Below are positions 11,738-22,599 of a DNA stretch of 64,000 bases, one piece after another. The stretch is taken from contig NC_067135.1 in NCBI RefSeq assembly GCF_021347895.1, positions 1,977,320-2,041,319 of the forward strand, given 5' to 3'. The position numbers and the translations under genes are program-made. Positions within the stretch are counted from its first letter, which is position 1. The number at the start of each line of letters is the position of its first letter. The stretch is from Acanthochromis polyacanthus. Taxonomy: Eukaryota; Chordata; Actinopteri; Pomacentridae. A model generated the notes under the pieces. It was not told the DNA's origin, ran no database searches, and worked only from the letters and a program-made list of their open reading frames with translations.

Positions 11738-11909
11738 CTCCTGTCCTGTCTGTCTGTCTGTCTGTCCTCCTGTCTGTCTGTCTGTCTGTCTGTCTGCTGT
11801 CTGTCTGTCTGTCTGTCTGTCTGCCTGCCTGTCCTCCTGTCTGTCTGTCTGTCTGTCCTCCTGTCTGCTGTCTGTCTGTCTGTCTGTCTGTCTGTCTGGT
11901 CTGTCCTCC

Positions 11910-11940
<31 letters not shown>

Positions 11941-11993
11941 GTCTGTCTGTCCTCCTGTCTGTCTGTCTCTGTCTGTCTGTCTGTCCTCTGTCC

Positions 11994-12050
<57 letters not shown>

Positions 12051-12061
12051 GCCTGTCCTCC

Positions 12062-12105
<44 letters not shown>

Positions 12106-12595
12106 CTCCTGTCTGTCTGTCTGTCTGTCTGTCTGTCCTCCTGTCTGTCTGTCTGTCTGTCTGTCCTCCTGTCTGTCTGTCTGTCTGTCTGTCTGTCCTC
12201 CTGTCTGTCCTCCTGTCTGTCTGTCTGTCTGTCTGTCCTCCCTGTCTGTCTGTCTGTCTGTCTGCTGTCTGTCGGTCTGTCTTGTGTACTGTCTGTGTCT
12301 GTCTGTCTGTCCCTGTCTGTCTGTCTGTCTGTCCTCCTGTCGTCTGTCTGTCTGTCGTGTCTGTCCTCCTGTCTGTCTGTCTGTCCTCCTGTCTGTCCTC
12401 CTGTCTGTCTGTCTTCTGCTGTCTGTCCTCCTGTCTGTCTGTCTGTCTGCTGTCTCCTGTCTGTCTGCTCCTCCTGTTCTGTCTGTCTGTCTGTCTGTCT
12501 GTCTTCTCCTGTCGTCTGTCTGTCTGTCTGTCTGTGTCTGTCTGTGTCTGTCTGTCTGTCTGCTGTGTCTGTCTGTGTCTGTCTGTCTGTCCTCC

Positions 12596-12627
<32 letters not shown>

Positions 12628-12750
12628 CTCCTGTCTGTCTGTCTGTCTGCTGTCTGGCTGTCTGTCTGTCTGTCTCCTGTGTCTGTCTGTGTCTGTCTGG
12701 TCTGTCTGTGTCTGTCTGTTCTGTCTGTCTGTCTGTCTGTGTCTGTCTGC

Positions 12751-12784
<34 letters not shown>

Positions 12785-13028
12785 CTCCTGTCTGTCTGTC
12801 TGTCTGTCTGTCTGTGTCTGTCTGTCTGTCTGTCCTCCTGTCTGTCTGTCTGTCTGTCTGTCCTCCTGTCTGTCTGTCTGTCTGTGTCTGTCTGTCTGTC
12901 TGTCTGTCCTCCTGTCTGTCTGTGTCTGTCTGTCTGTCCTCCTGTCTGTCTGTCTGTCCTCCTGTCTGTCTGTCTGTCTGTCTGTGTCTGTCTGTCTGTC
13001 TGTCTGTCTGTGTCTGTCTGTCTGTCTG

Positions 13029-13076
<48 letters not shown>

Positions 13077-13108
13077 CTCCTGTCTGTCTGTCTGTCTGTC
13101 TGTCTGTC
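11159..13108. repeat. 2-kb (CTGT)n array with CCTC interruptions
   Basis: Almost 1.95 kb of tandem CTGT, broken at intervals by CCTC (giving CTGTCCTCCTGT), GTGT and single-base slips. A 4-bp unit without stop codons keeps long frames open on both strands: LSVC repeats on plus and DRQT repeats on minus. These are not genes. The following 170 bp (13109-13280) match 56865-57010, which also follows a short CTGT/CAGT run, so the array grew inside a dispersed repeat. Confidence 0.97.
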
Positions 13109-13271
13109 AGCAACATTATTCAAAAAAGACCAAAAGATTTGGATGAAATTTCCAGTGAAGATCACAAATGACACAGGACCACCTGATTAGATTCTGGCAG
13201 TGATGCGGCTTTTAGTCTGGATCCATGATTGGTTAAAGATTTCTGTGTCAATGCCGGATAGCAGCAAACAT
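13109..13271. repeat. Dispersed repeat flanking the CTGT array, interrupted by a MITE
   Basis: Contains GATGAAATTTCCAGTGAAG-type text and a GTGATGCGGCTTTTAGTCTGG block that recur at 56880-57000. The unit resumes after the MITE at 13761 and continues to about 13850. Confidence 0.7.
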
Positions 13272-13280
13272 CGCTGTAAC

Positions 13281-13760
13281 TAGGGCTGGGTATCAATCTA
13301 AAAGTTTCAGATACGGTACCAATTCCGATACCTTCACTTCGATACCGGTTCCTAAACGATATTTTTTCGATACCAGTTTTACAATATATACTCTCACAGA
13401 ATGAAAATTACATTACACATTACTTTTCACATATACTGCACCGCGCACCATTGGCGTCCATTTTACAAAAGTAGAGCCACGTTTTAGACCTCAGAGGCAT
13501 CTTTTCCACTTCGACGACACGCTACACAACTGCAGTAAAGTCAATGTACCTAACGTGAAACCTGTCTGTGAGTGGGCAGCATGTTTTTTCCGGCTTGCCA
13601 CAATCAGGTGTAATGTTACAGCCAATCACAGGTTGCTTTATCATAATCACGTGATAAGTACCGGAACATGGAACCGAAAGACGAGGCTTATTTCGATTTC
13701 ATTACTACTGAAACATTTCGGTCGGTGCCATTAAAGAACCGAAGGTCGGTACTCAGCCCT
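13281..13760. mobile_element. hAT-like MITE
   Basis: The ends TAGGGCTGGGTATC and GGTACTCAGCCCT are inverted, and CGCTGTAAC is directly repeated at 13272-13280 and 13761-13769. The paralogous repeat at 57010-57030 reads CACTGTAACCATGAC without the element, giving an empty site. An 8-bp hAT duplication plus one chance base explains the nine matches. No coding capacity. Confidence 0.8.
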
Positions 13761-14079
13761 CGCTGTAACCATGACAACACGTGCACACTACATGATCACA
13801 CGATTGTGATCCTACTACAAATTTCTTAAAGGTTTTATCTGCTGGAAGTCATACAACGACTGAGCAGCCTTGGCAGAGTACTGTGCTCTCTGAGTGCTTT
13901 TCTTCTTGGTAAATGTGTTTGTAATTTGATTACAGTCAGATTTTTCTCTTTGATTTGTTTGTCTGACTGCAGAAGACTGCAAACAGAGCCAATTATAATA
14001 TTTCTTCATCACACTAAATATGTGAAATTGTCTGTTTAAGGACAAACTCAGCTGTCTTTTAGGCACACACAATGTCACG

Positions 14080-14990
14080 AATCAGAGTTGGTGGACCCGA
14101 GCAGAGAGCCACACATCCAAGACCTGAGGAGATGTACATGGTTTATTGGAGGGAGTGATAATGGCGGACGGAGAAAGCCAGGGTGTAGGAGCGGGGGGTT
14201 CTGGGCAGGAGTGGGGGGGTCCAGGCAGGAGTGGGGGGTCCAGGCAGGAGTGGGGGAATCCAGGCAGGAGTGGGGGGTTCCAGGCAGGAGTGGGGGTTCC
14301 AGGCAGGAGTGGGGGGTTCCAGGCAGGAGTGGGGGGTTCCAGGCAGGAGTAGGGGTTCCAGGCAGGGGTGGGGGTTCCAGGCAGGGGTGAGGGTTCCAGG
14401 CAGGAGTGAGGGTTCCAGGCAGGAGTGAGGGTTCCCGGACAGCTGGCTGCGTGAAAGCAGGAGAAAACACGATCAAAATCAAACAGAAACTCAAACAGAA
14501 AACGTCAAAGGGCAAGAGAGCAAACCAAACTGCATGGTTTCTGGTTCAATACTCTGGCAGGGAGTGGAAGGCTGAGCCGGTATTTATTGTAGAGGTGAGT
14601 CGTTAGCATGATGATTGTCAGCTGCCCGGGAGCCGTGGAGATAGTTGATTGCCTGAGTGGAGTCAGCTGGAGAAGCCAGACTCCACTCAGGCACCGAGCT
14701 GCAGGGGAAAGACAGGGCAGAGAAGCGGATGGGAGACAACTAGACAGACAGACAACTAGACAGACAGGGCAGAGGAACGGAACTGTGACAGTACCCCCCC
14801 TCAACGGGCGCCTCCCGGCGCCCCATGGACCCAACCAAAGAGGCCCACTGGGGCAACCAGGGAGCAGACAGACACAGGGACCAGACAGGGCGGAAGGAAC
14901 CAAAAGGACAGAAAAAACGAGGGGAATAGACAGGAAGGGAGAACGGGAGAGGAATGAACTAAGGCTGGGCTGGACCGAACGGAACTGAGG
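14080..14990. repeat. Interspersed repeat region with a 19-bp minisatellite
   Basis: The unit GGGGTTCCAGGCAGGAGTG and variants (about 19 bp) is repeated roughly a dozen times at 14205-14430. It is followed by sequence with TGACAGTACCCCCCCT-like text at 14785-14800. Glycine/arginine-rich or proline-rich frames through the minisatellite are artefacts of the repeat. The parent element is not identified. Confidence 0.75.
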
Positions 14991-15850
14991 ACAGGGCTGG
15001 ACTGAGAGAAGGGGAAGGACAGGACTGAAGGACAGGACTGAAGGACAGGACTGGACTGGAGTGAAGGACAGGAAAGGCCTGGACTGGAGTGAAGGACAGG
15101 AAAGGACTGGAGTGAAGGACAGGACAGGACTGGAGTGAAGGACAGGACTGGACTGGAGTGAAGGACTGGAGTGAAGGACAGGACTGGACTGGAGTGAAGG
15201 ACAGGACTGGACTGGACTAGACTGAAGGAAAGGACAGGACTGGACTGGACTAGACTGAAGGAAAGGACAGGACTGGACTGGACTAGACTGAAGGAAAGGA
15301 CAGGACTGGACTGGACTAGACTGAAGGAAAGGACAGGACTGGACTGGACTAGACTGAAGGAAAGGACTGGACTGGACTGGACTAGACTGAAGGAAAGGAC
15401 TGGACTGGACTGGACTGAAGGAAAGGACAGGACTGGACTGGACTAGACTGAAGGAAAGGACAGGACTGGACTGGACTGGACTAGACTGAAGGAAAGGACA
15501 GGACTGGACTGGACTGGACTAGACTGAAGGAAAGGACAGGACTGGACTGGACTGAAGGAAAGGACAGGACTGGACTGGAGGGCAGGACTGGACTGAGGGG
15601 CAGGACTGGACTGAGGGCAGGACTGGACTGAGGGCAGGACTGGACTGAGGACAGGACTGGACTGAGGGCAGGACTGAACTGAGGCAGACCGGACAGGACT
15701 GAACTGAGGGCAGGACCGGACAGGACTGAACTGAGGGCAGGACCGGACAGGACTGAACTGAGGGCAGGACTGGACTGGACTGGATAGGACTGAACTGAGA
15801 GCAGGACTGGACTGGATAGGACTGAACTGGACTGAACTGAGTGAAGGGAA
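14990..15850. repeat. GGACT-based minisatellite with higher-order units
   Basis: Tandem GGACT pentamers are organised into higher-order units of about 30-40 bp (GGACTGGACTAGACTGAAGG followed by AAAGGACA). The unit drifts from GAAGGACAGGA forms at the left to GAGGGCAGGA forms at the right. No gene. Confidence 0.95.
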
Positions 15851-15989
15851 GGGCAGTAGCTCTGGGGTCGGCCCGAAGGCTCAACTGGCCGAGGATGGAT
15901 AGGGCAGAGGGTCCGTTCCGGCGGGCGGATGAAATTAGTATTGATTGATTGAGTGATTATTTTATCGGTCCAATAAGATGAACAGCAAA

Positions 15990-16320
15990 CAGAATTCTAA
16001 TGGTGTCCTGACAAAGATTTGTGTATTCAGATCAAGCAGTCATTAACTCTGTGCTCTGTGAGTGTTTCTGTGTTCATGGTTGTGTTGTTTCAGTCACACC
16101 TGTGACTGTGGTTTGCTGAAATATGCTGCTTTACAGGAACTATCACACTATTAATAATAGCAGATTTAAACGAAGGAAAATCAAAGTTGTTGTGCAGAGA
16201 AATCTTCAAATCAAACATTCAAACTTTGATCCAGAGTTCAGTCAGTCAGTTGATGGACATATTCATAATGATAACGAGGTGCAGTCAGATCATTCTCCAT
16301 CACTGTGAAGACTGGTCTGA
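15990..16320 (+). repeat. Module C, copy 1
   Basis: The block contains TGCTCTGTGAGTGTTTCTGTG, AGGAACTATCACACTATT and AATAATAGCAGATTT. It recurs at 29250-29404 with 30318-30405 (split by an insertion), 47095-47345 (inverted) and 55390-55650. It travels with B-type receptor cassettes, but here it stands beside an A-type cassette. No protein is encoded convincingly. Confidence 0.7.
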
Positions 16321-16497
16321 CTGAGAGATTGATGACTGGAACCTCATTGAAGGCCCTTCATGTGTTCATTTGCCCTGATTAATGACTGTTCTATCCTGCG
16401 CTTCTAATTTCTCTGTAAAGTTCTTTAGTCAGCATTTGGTCTTTTTAAAAGTGCTCTACTAACGGCTTGACGTGATGATATGATTGTTTTCATGACA

Positions 16498-16985
16498 GTC
16501 CTGCCCAAGAAAACTAACCACACGTCTTCTTTTCTCAGTCATCATTTATCTACAGGCTCATATTTAAATGAAACAACAAGAACAGTCGCTCTAGACTCAA
16601 TCACTTCATTTGATTTGAATACACACCTGTCTCTGATTATGTAAAAGTCATTTGAATTTGACAAATGTTCACTTCAATGAACACATCATTAAGCGCTGAC
16701 GTATTGTTGAACAAGGCTCTGATCCCTCCCTGGAAAAGGAGAGAACCAGGAGAACATTTACCTACAGAAATGAACCGTATAAAATAATGATAAAGTGTGA
16801 ATTAACTAAACATGTAAAACCCTCACAGCCCTCCTTCCACCTGTTACATAATCACACAAACTGATGTGTAAAGTTGGTAAATGTGGATCAGATGTCAGTT
16901 TCCAACAGTGTGTGACTCTGTAATGCAGCAGGAGGAAGGTCAGAAAGAAGCACTGCTGACAAGTGGGTGTCCTTTAAATCTGTCA
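16498..16985 (+). promoter_or_regulatory. A-type promoter/first-exon cassette, copy 2
   Basis: Nearly full-length copy of the A cassette. One G is missing at the donor (CTGACAAGTGGGT instead of CTGACAAGGTGGGT), which still leaves a GT. The receptor body it would serve survives only as a 3' remnant at 17697-17905, so the locus is probably dead. Confidence 0.6.
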
Positions 16986-17696
16986 TCATGTTTACTTCAT
17001 GGTGTTGGAGCTGAAGTAACTGTAAGTGGCAGGGGCTTTAAAATCATTAACCATTCATTTATACAATAGCTTGTAATTGAAATAAATACTGGTGTTTCAT
17101 CTTCAACCTCAAGGAAATATTCCAAAAGTATAGGGAATAAAGAAAAACACTAAGACAGAAAGACAACCTATTTTTATAAAGACAGATGGGTGATGGAAAT
17201 AAACCCTAGTTTATAGAGGCATTAAGATTCTTTACTGCAGTCAACCCTGTTTAAGTAAAGCTAAGAAATACCCGACATGCACCTACTGCCTACTTATTCT
17301 GCAGAACAACCTTTAATTCAGTCATGAGATGATAATTATTGATCACTGAAGTCTGCATCACTTAGAGACAAATGCAGTCATTTTCTGACAGCTGAGTAAC
17401 TGCATGTCTGCTTTTAATATTCTAAATCCACAAAATAACAGAAAACAAAGCTTTAAAATAATCATATTAATGATAATATGCAGCTGTGGTGGAGCTCAGG
17501 ACTCGACTGGGTAACAAATGATTTAAGTGCAGCTGACAAACTGTGCAGCAGCTCATGTGTCTGATGAGAAAGAAAAGCTGAGTGTTGTTTGCTGTTAGAC
17601 GGGTGACTGATCACGTCTGGGAATGATTGAAGGACTTATGAAGTTACTGGCTGGTGTGTTAAATAGAAGGAAACAGAGACAGATATGAGGTTTAAG

Positions 17697-17905
17697 AGGG
17701 CATTCTGCACCCATTATGGTCATACTGGGAGCACTGGTGCTGAGGTTTACTGGGATCTGGTTGTGACTATGCTCTCTATGTTGAGAGGAAACAGGGATTG
17801 TGTGATATTACAAGTGTATGTGGTTTAATCTGCCCCAGCGTTCTGGTGTTACCCTCTGCTGTTACAGCAGGAAAACTGGTGTGTTGGAAGAAAACATCCA
17901 AAGAG
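17697..17905 (+). pseudogene. 3' remnant of a seven-TM receptor (TM6-TM7)
   Basis: The nucleotide sequence matches the family 3' end: ATTATGGTCATACTGGGAGC, then GGTTTACTGGGATCTGG, and finally GGAAAACTGGTGTGTTGG. Indels move the frame between TM6 and TM7 (LVLRF in one frame, FNLPQ and the tail in others). TM1-TM5 are gone. Only about 700 bp separate the remnant from its A-type cassette, so an internal deletion removed most of the intron and the coding start. Confidence 0.85.
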
Positions 17906-19620
17906 GATAAAGACAAGACTAGCTTCAGATGCTTGTCAGATTTATAAAATGTGCATATTTAAAAACAACAAATGTTCTTTACAGAGAGACTGGGAACATG
18001 GAATGATCTGATCAAAACGTCAGAATAAACAAACGCAAGAAAATACAGACAGAGAGAATGATTGAAATCAAATGTGAGTATGGTTTGCTTGGTGGCCTGA
18101 TGAGTCAGACTGTGGTCTCTAATTTTATTTCTGGATTCCATCGTTTCCTCTCACCGTTCATAAAAATACATGTCTTTTATTTTGGCCAGTACATTTCTTT
18201 TTACTGCCTGATATTTACATGGATATAGACTTTTTTAAGCAGCGATGCTGACGTTTTTCGGCGATGTCTTCTTGATCTAGGATCTTTATTTCACACACAG
18301 CCAGGTCTAGTCTGGATGAATCATCAAACATTGGAGACTGAAACTATCACCAGTAAACCTGATCACCAGTTAAACTGGGACAGCGGCACCAATAGATGAC
18401 AAATGTCCCGTCATCAAGTTCTGTCCACATGTCGGACCTGACTGTAAAACACACACAAGTGAGACATAACATTTTAATAAAGTATTTCACTGAAAATAAC
18501 CTCTGTGATTAACAGAACAAATTACAGCTCTCTCCAAATCAGCATCTGACACGTGGTTGCGTCTTCTTGAAGTGTTCTCCATGCAGAACTTCCTAACTCA
18601 TTACAGAGCAACGTGGAGCTCCATGGCGTCACAGAGTGATTTCTGCGTGAGTTTTGCTCTCAAAGAGAATGAAATTGGAAAAGGGCTCGAGCACGACCAT
18701 TTCTGATATGTGTTTGTGGTCCAGACCAGTTCCAAACTGTTCTTTCTCGGTGACTTCTGGTGTTGCAACAAATTAAAACAACAGCCGTGTTTTGTATGTC
18801 GGGTTTAAAAAGCTGGAGCAAAAATCCAACATTTTGTTTTTTCATGAGTTAAAAGACACATTTCTACATTTAGGTTTTAAAAACTGAAAAACCAAAAAAC
18901 ATTGCGGCTTATTGTTGAAACGGAAAACGAATGAGCGAACCACACACAGATTAACACACGGATTCAATGACTGCTTCTGTGACTCTATTTCAGAATTCAG
19001 GGCAACAACCACAAAACAGTCCCAAGTAAAGACAGGATAATTTTATTTTCACTCACAGCATATATTTGGAGAAATGATAGTTCTGCTTTCATCATGAGAA
19101 AGAACTTAGCAGAGTTCACAGGAAGTGAAACAGGATGTGGAATATTTAAAAATCTGATATCAACAGTCATTAATTATCACTGAAGTATCACATTAAACTG
19201 GGCAGTTTGATTGAACACATTTGATTTAGATTTGTCATTAAACAACACTGTTCAAATATAGAAAGAAAAAGCACAACAATCAAAACAGTGTAAAAGTGTG
19301 ATTCAAAGTTTAACATCATTGAGGAAAGCAGCTTAATGTGAGGAGGAAAATACTCAGAGGATATTGAAGACCAGCTGTAAGATCAGACAATAGAACAGTG
19401 AGCTGGTCATAGAGACCATCCAGACTTTATCATGATCACAAGTTACAACATTCAACCTTTAAAATCAATCATCAGGAACAAACCAACAGGTGGAGACATC
19501 ATAACAGGCTGTGATTGGCTGAAATCTGAAGATATTTGATTGGACAAAGAAAACCAGGTGACAACATGACATCATCCTAAGTTTCCATCAAACGGACCAA
19601 ATGCTGCTGTGTTTCCAGAT
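17906..19620. other. Unassigned sequence
   Basis: About 1.7 kb of AT-rich DNA with no supported gene. Short frames on either strand lack family features. No terminal repeats were recognised. Confidence 0.3.
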
Positions 19621-19689
19621 TTTTCATAGTTTAGATGTTTTCCAGCTGGAGTCACAGTAAAACATCACGTTCATGTCAGGGTTCCTCAC

Positions 19690-19895
19690 TAAGTCCCCTT
19701 CCTCCTTCCTCTCTGCTTCGTGTCCCTAACAACAACTGTTCATCTTCTGAAACTCAGCTGTTCATGTTAGACTGTCTATTTGATTTCCTCTTACAGACTG
19801 CTCGCTCTAGGTGCAGCAGCCTGAGCTGCTATTGCAAGGCAGCTCAAACTAATTTCATTGGATATGAAAGTGTGCAATGACAATAAAGTCTTCTC
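19690..19895 (+). mobile_element. LINE-like 3' end fragment
   Basis: The block ends with AATGACAATAAAGTC, a 3' end pattern like those at 22130 and 46340 in this window. Reading frames in it are not conserved. Assignment to a LINE family is tentative. Confidence 0.35.
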
Positions 19896-20783
19896 ATTCT
19901 TCTCTCATTACTACACTGACAACTGCAACTAGCCCTCCACCTCCCACCCCAGCAATTGCTCCACCTGCCACCCCACCTGCCACCCCACCTGTTACCCCAC
20001 CACCTACCAACGAACCTATTAACGAACCAAGCAACGCGGATTGTGCCACCATCTCTGCGTACACACCTGCCAGCTTACCTACCAGCTGACCGACCACCCC
20101 TTTTACCTTGTTACATATTGTCATTTGAAGCATAAAACATACCACCATGGTACCTTGCCACACCCATGCCAAACAACCTACCACCAAACCTATCACCCCA
20201 CCTGCCACCCCACCTATTACCCCACCTATCACCCCACCTGCCATCCCAGCTGGAACCCCAAGACCTATTACATACATTATCATTATTAGTCTTTTCCATG
20301 CTGAATTTTTATCTCGTTTCCCTCTGCCTTCACATGCAAGTATCAACCCACTTAACACCCCACCTAATAGTCCACCTGTCATTGACCCATATACTAACCA
20401 ACCCACCACCACTCCACTTAATACTTCACCTGTCAACCCACCCATTGCCCCATCTACTAACCAACCCACCACCACCTCACCTTTTACACTACTGGCCAGG
20501 CCACCTAGCACCCCAACTGCCACCCCAAAACCCACTAATATCGTCGTGATCTCCTTGTCAAACTGCTCAGGATTCAGGACTTCTTCAGCCAATCCTGGAG
20601 TGTCGACCACTTGGATCAGCCGACCGTCCACTGATTCTGATTCAGAGACACACTCTGTACTGACTGAGTTAAAGTTACAGTCTGATTTAAACTTCTCACA
20701 TCCCAGGATGGTGTTTCCTGAAGAACTCTTCCCAACTCCATGTAGACCAAGAAGAACGATCCTCCTCTGAACCTCCAAACCAG
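19894..20783 (-). CDS. AIG1/GIMAP-like GTPase exon fused to a glycine-repeat hydrophobic tail
   Basis: The minus-strand exon begins after a good acceptor (TGTCTTCCAG at 20784). It encodes the start of an AIG1-type GTPase: RRIVLLGLHGVGKSSSGNTI, where GLHGVGKS is the G1 P-loop, followed about 40 residues later by VVDTPGL (G3). After FDKEI the usual rest of the domain, including the G4 region, is missing. Instead about 200 residues follow of glycine/valine/alanine-rich hydrophobic sequence with GGVxGGVx periodicity, ending VVMREE and a stop. The tail comes from a 12-bp DNA repeat (CCACCCCACCTG on plus), which also leaves Thr/Pro-rich frames open on the other strand. GIMAP proteins are membrane-associated GTPases of immune cells. 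Whether this truncated form binds GTP is uncertain. A possible 5' exon lies at 22484-22590. Confidence 0.55.
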
Positions 20784-20989
20784 CTGGAAGACAGAGCAGA
20801 TTAAAACACATTGATGAACAGGTTAAGGTTCTGAAATGTCAGTAGACAGTAATTTAAGGTTTTATGTAGTTTATTATCACTGCTAGTTTCAATGCAGCAT
20901 GTTTTAATCTGACTTTCTAACCTGCTCTCTCCTGATCTTACTTTTACAAGTTTCTTCAACCATCTGATTTAGAAATAATGAGCAGCCTC

Positions 20990-21610
20990 AGTCACTGGCT
21001 GACGTCACCCAGAGTCATGGGGTTTCTGATCAGTGTTGAGGAGCTCCATCACAGTCTACCTGCTGGGTCCAGTGCTTGATGCTCTCCAAGGTTTCTGGTC
21101 TTCAGCAGCAGATCTTGACTTGTTCCTGATCTCCATCCTCATTGTTGAAGAGGTGAGACGTCCCTGAAAACATCTTCTCTACATCTGGGAGTTTGCCTTC
21201 TTTCTCTGCAAAGATGAAATCTGTCAGTGATCTACCCTTTAGTTGATCTCTATTGTGAAGAGCAGGAAACTCTTTTTAAACCCCAACATCACCTTCAGAG
21301 CTGTGTCTGCAGCCTTCTGCTCCTCCAGAGGGAACCTCCAGATGCTGAGAACCACCAGGAACAGACATGGTTTGTTGGACTTCAGTAGATCCTGACAGTA
21401 GATCTTAATGTCCTCTGTACTGTCCTCGCTGTCTCAGATTCCTGGAGTGTCGACCACTGAGATCTGTTTCCCAAACACTGGTCCTGTTTTAACAGAGATC
21501 TCTTTTGTCACTGATGTGAAACTGAAGTCTGACTCAAACACTTTTCCTCCTAAAATGAGATCCTTCAGTATTTTCATGTTGTTCTACTTTCTCCTTTCGC
21601 TGCAACCTTA
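20990..21610 (-). pseudogene. GIMAP-like GTPase pseudogene
   Basis: Minus-strand sequence encodes LGGKVFESDFSFTSVTKEI, then KQISVVDTPGI (G3) immediately followed by a stop. The same frame continues as NKPCLFLVVLSIWRFPLEEQ and KVMLGFKKSFLLFTIEIN, then another stop and RVDH. This is the AIG1 domain order through the region before G4. The P-loop part is scrambled. Two in-frame stops and later frame loss make it non-functional. It sits about 0.2 kb upstream of the glycine-tailed copy in the same orientation, consistent with tandem duplication. Confidence 0.8.
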
Positions 21611-22483
21611 GAGGAAAACTTTCTACCTTCTGATCCTCTGACGGCTTTATAAGATTAAGATTTTACTCAGTGGATGGAAAACTTGTTTAATTTTTTAAAA
21701 AAAGTCTTCATATCATTTGATATTTTATTTCCTTTTTTATTTTTGCTCAAGAAATTGTGATTTTTGATATGTATTTTTAAATGTTTGAAATTTCAGTTTT
21801 TATTTGTAAAATGTCTTCATGATCGCTTCATTATTCAGTTTTTAGACTACATTTGTGATTATTTGGGGCTCTTTGAAAAATTGTCCAGATATGTTTTGTC
21901 ATCTTTTTATATTTTACACTTTGTTTACTTTATTGATGTTCACATTTTTAAATACATATTTTGAATACTTTTTTTATTCAGAGATGAAATATTCTAGTGA
22001 AACATTAATCCTGTTTGGAGCCTCAAATTCATCTGCTGTCCTGAATATAAATCTGCATATAAAGGAGAGAAAAGCAGCTTTGAAATGTGAATTTACTGAC
22101 AGGATCACTGCTTGTTTTATTGTTACTGTACAAAGACAATAAAGGAATTCTGTTCAGTTCTCCTCCTTCTTCCTCCATAAACAGACTTCTTCATTTGACT
22201 CACTGACGTCATTACAGAGTTAAACTCTGTGTTATATTTTACCTTAAATCTAGGAAAAAGTATTAAATAAAAGTAATATTAAAAAACTTGCTGAATGAAC
22301 TCAGAAATGTTCACATTTACAGTGGTTTCCTCCACAATAAATTCAAACCTAAATTTATGTCAAACTTTAGGTTCAGAAAGTGAAAGTATTCTCAACATCT
22401 CTGACCAAGTAAAACACTGAGATGTTAAACTGAGAATCTGTGTTTGATTTAATAACAAAGATCTGCAGAAACCTTCAACTCAC

Positions 22484-22590
22484 CTGTTGACAGCAAGCAG
22501 TCGCTTCACAGATCAGTCAGCTGTCAGATCGCTGCTCTTCTGTCCGCAGTCTGAGCTTCAGCCACTGTATAATGAATTTATTATACTGTC
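22484..22590 (-). other. Possible 5' untranslated exon of the GIMAP-like locus
   Basis: On the minus strand CTTGCTGTCAACAG is followed by GTGAGTTG, a strong donor-like site at 22483. A TATA-like ATTATACAG and TATAATAAA lie 80-110 bp upstream. The next good acceptor facing it belongs to the GIMAP-like exon at 20783. The exon contains no clear start codon in frame. Purely positional inference. Confidence 0.3.
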
Positions 22591-22599
22591 TATGGCTGC

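Noticed and set aside
11159..13108. Possible CRISPR-like or coding repeat array
   Set aside because: No repeat-spacer structure. A simple tetranucleotide array in a vertebrate genome.
11119..13190. Long frames of 660-680 codons on both strands (LSVC and DRQT repeats)
   Set aside because: They are products of a stop-free 4-bp repeat read in every frame. No unique protein sequence, start context or domain.
14088..14515. Glycine/arginine-rich and proline-rich frames
   Set aside because: They are read-through of a 19-bp minisatellite without unique flanking coding sequence.
20147..20770. Thr/Pro-rich plus-strand frames opposite the GIMAP-like tail
   Set aside because: Shadow of the 12-bp repeat. 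The minus strand has the P-loop, DTPGL and splice acceptor, the plus strand has none.
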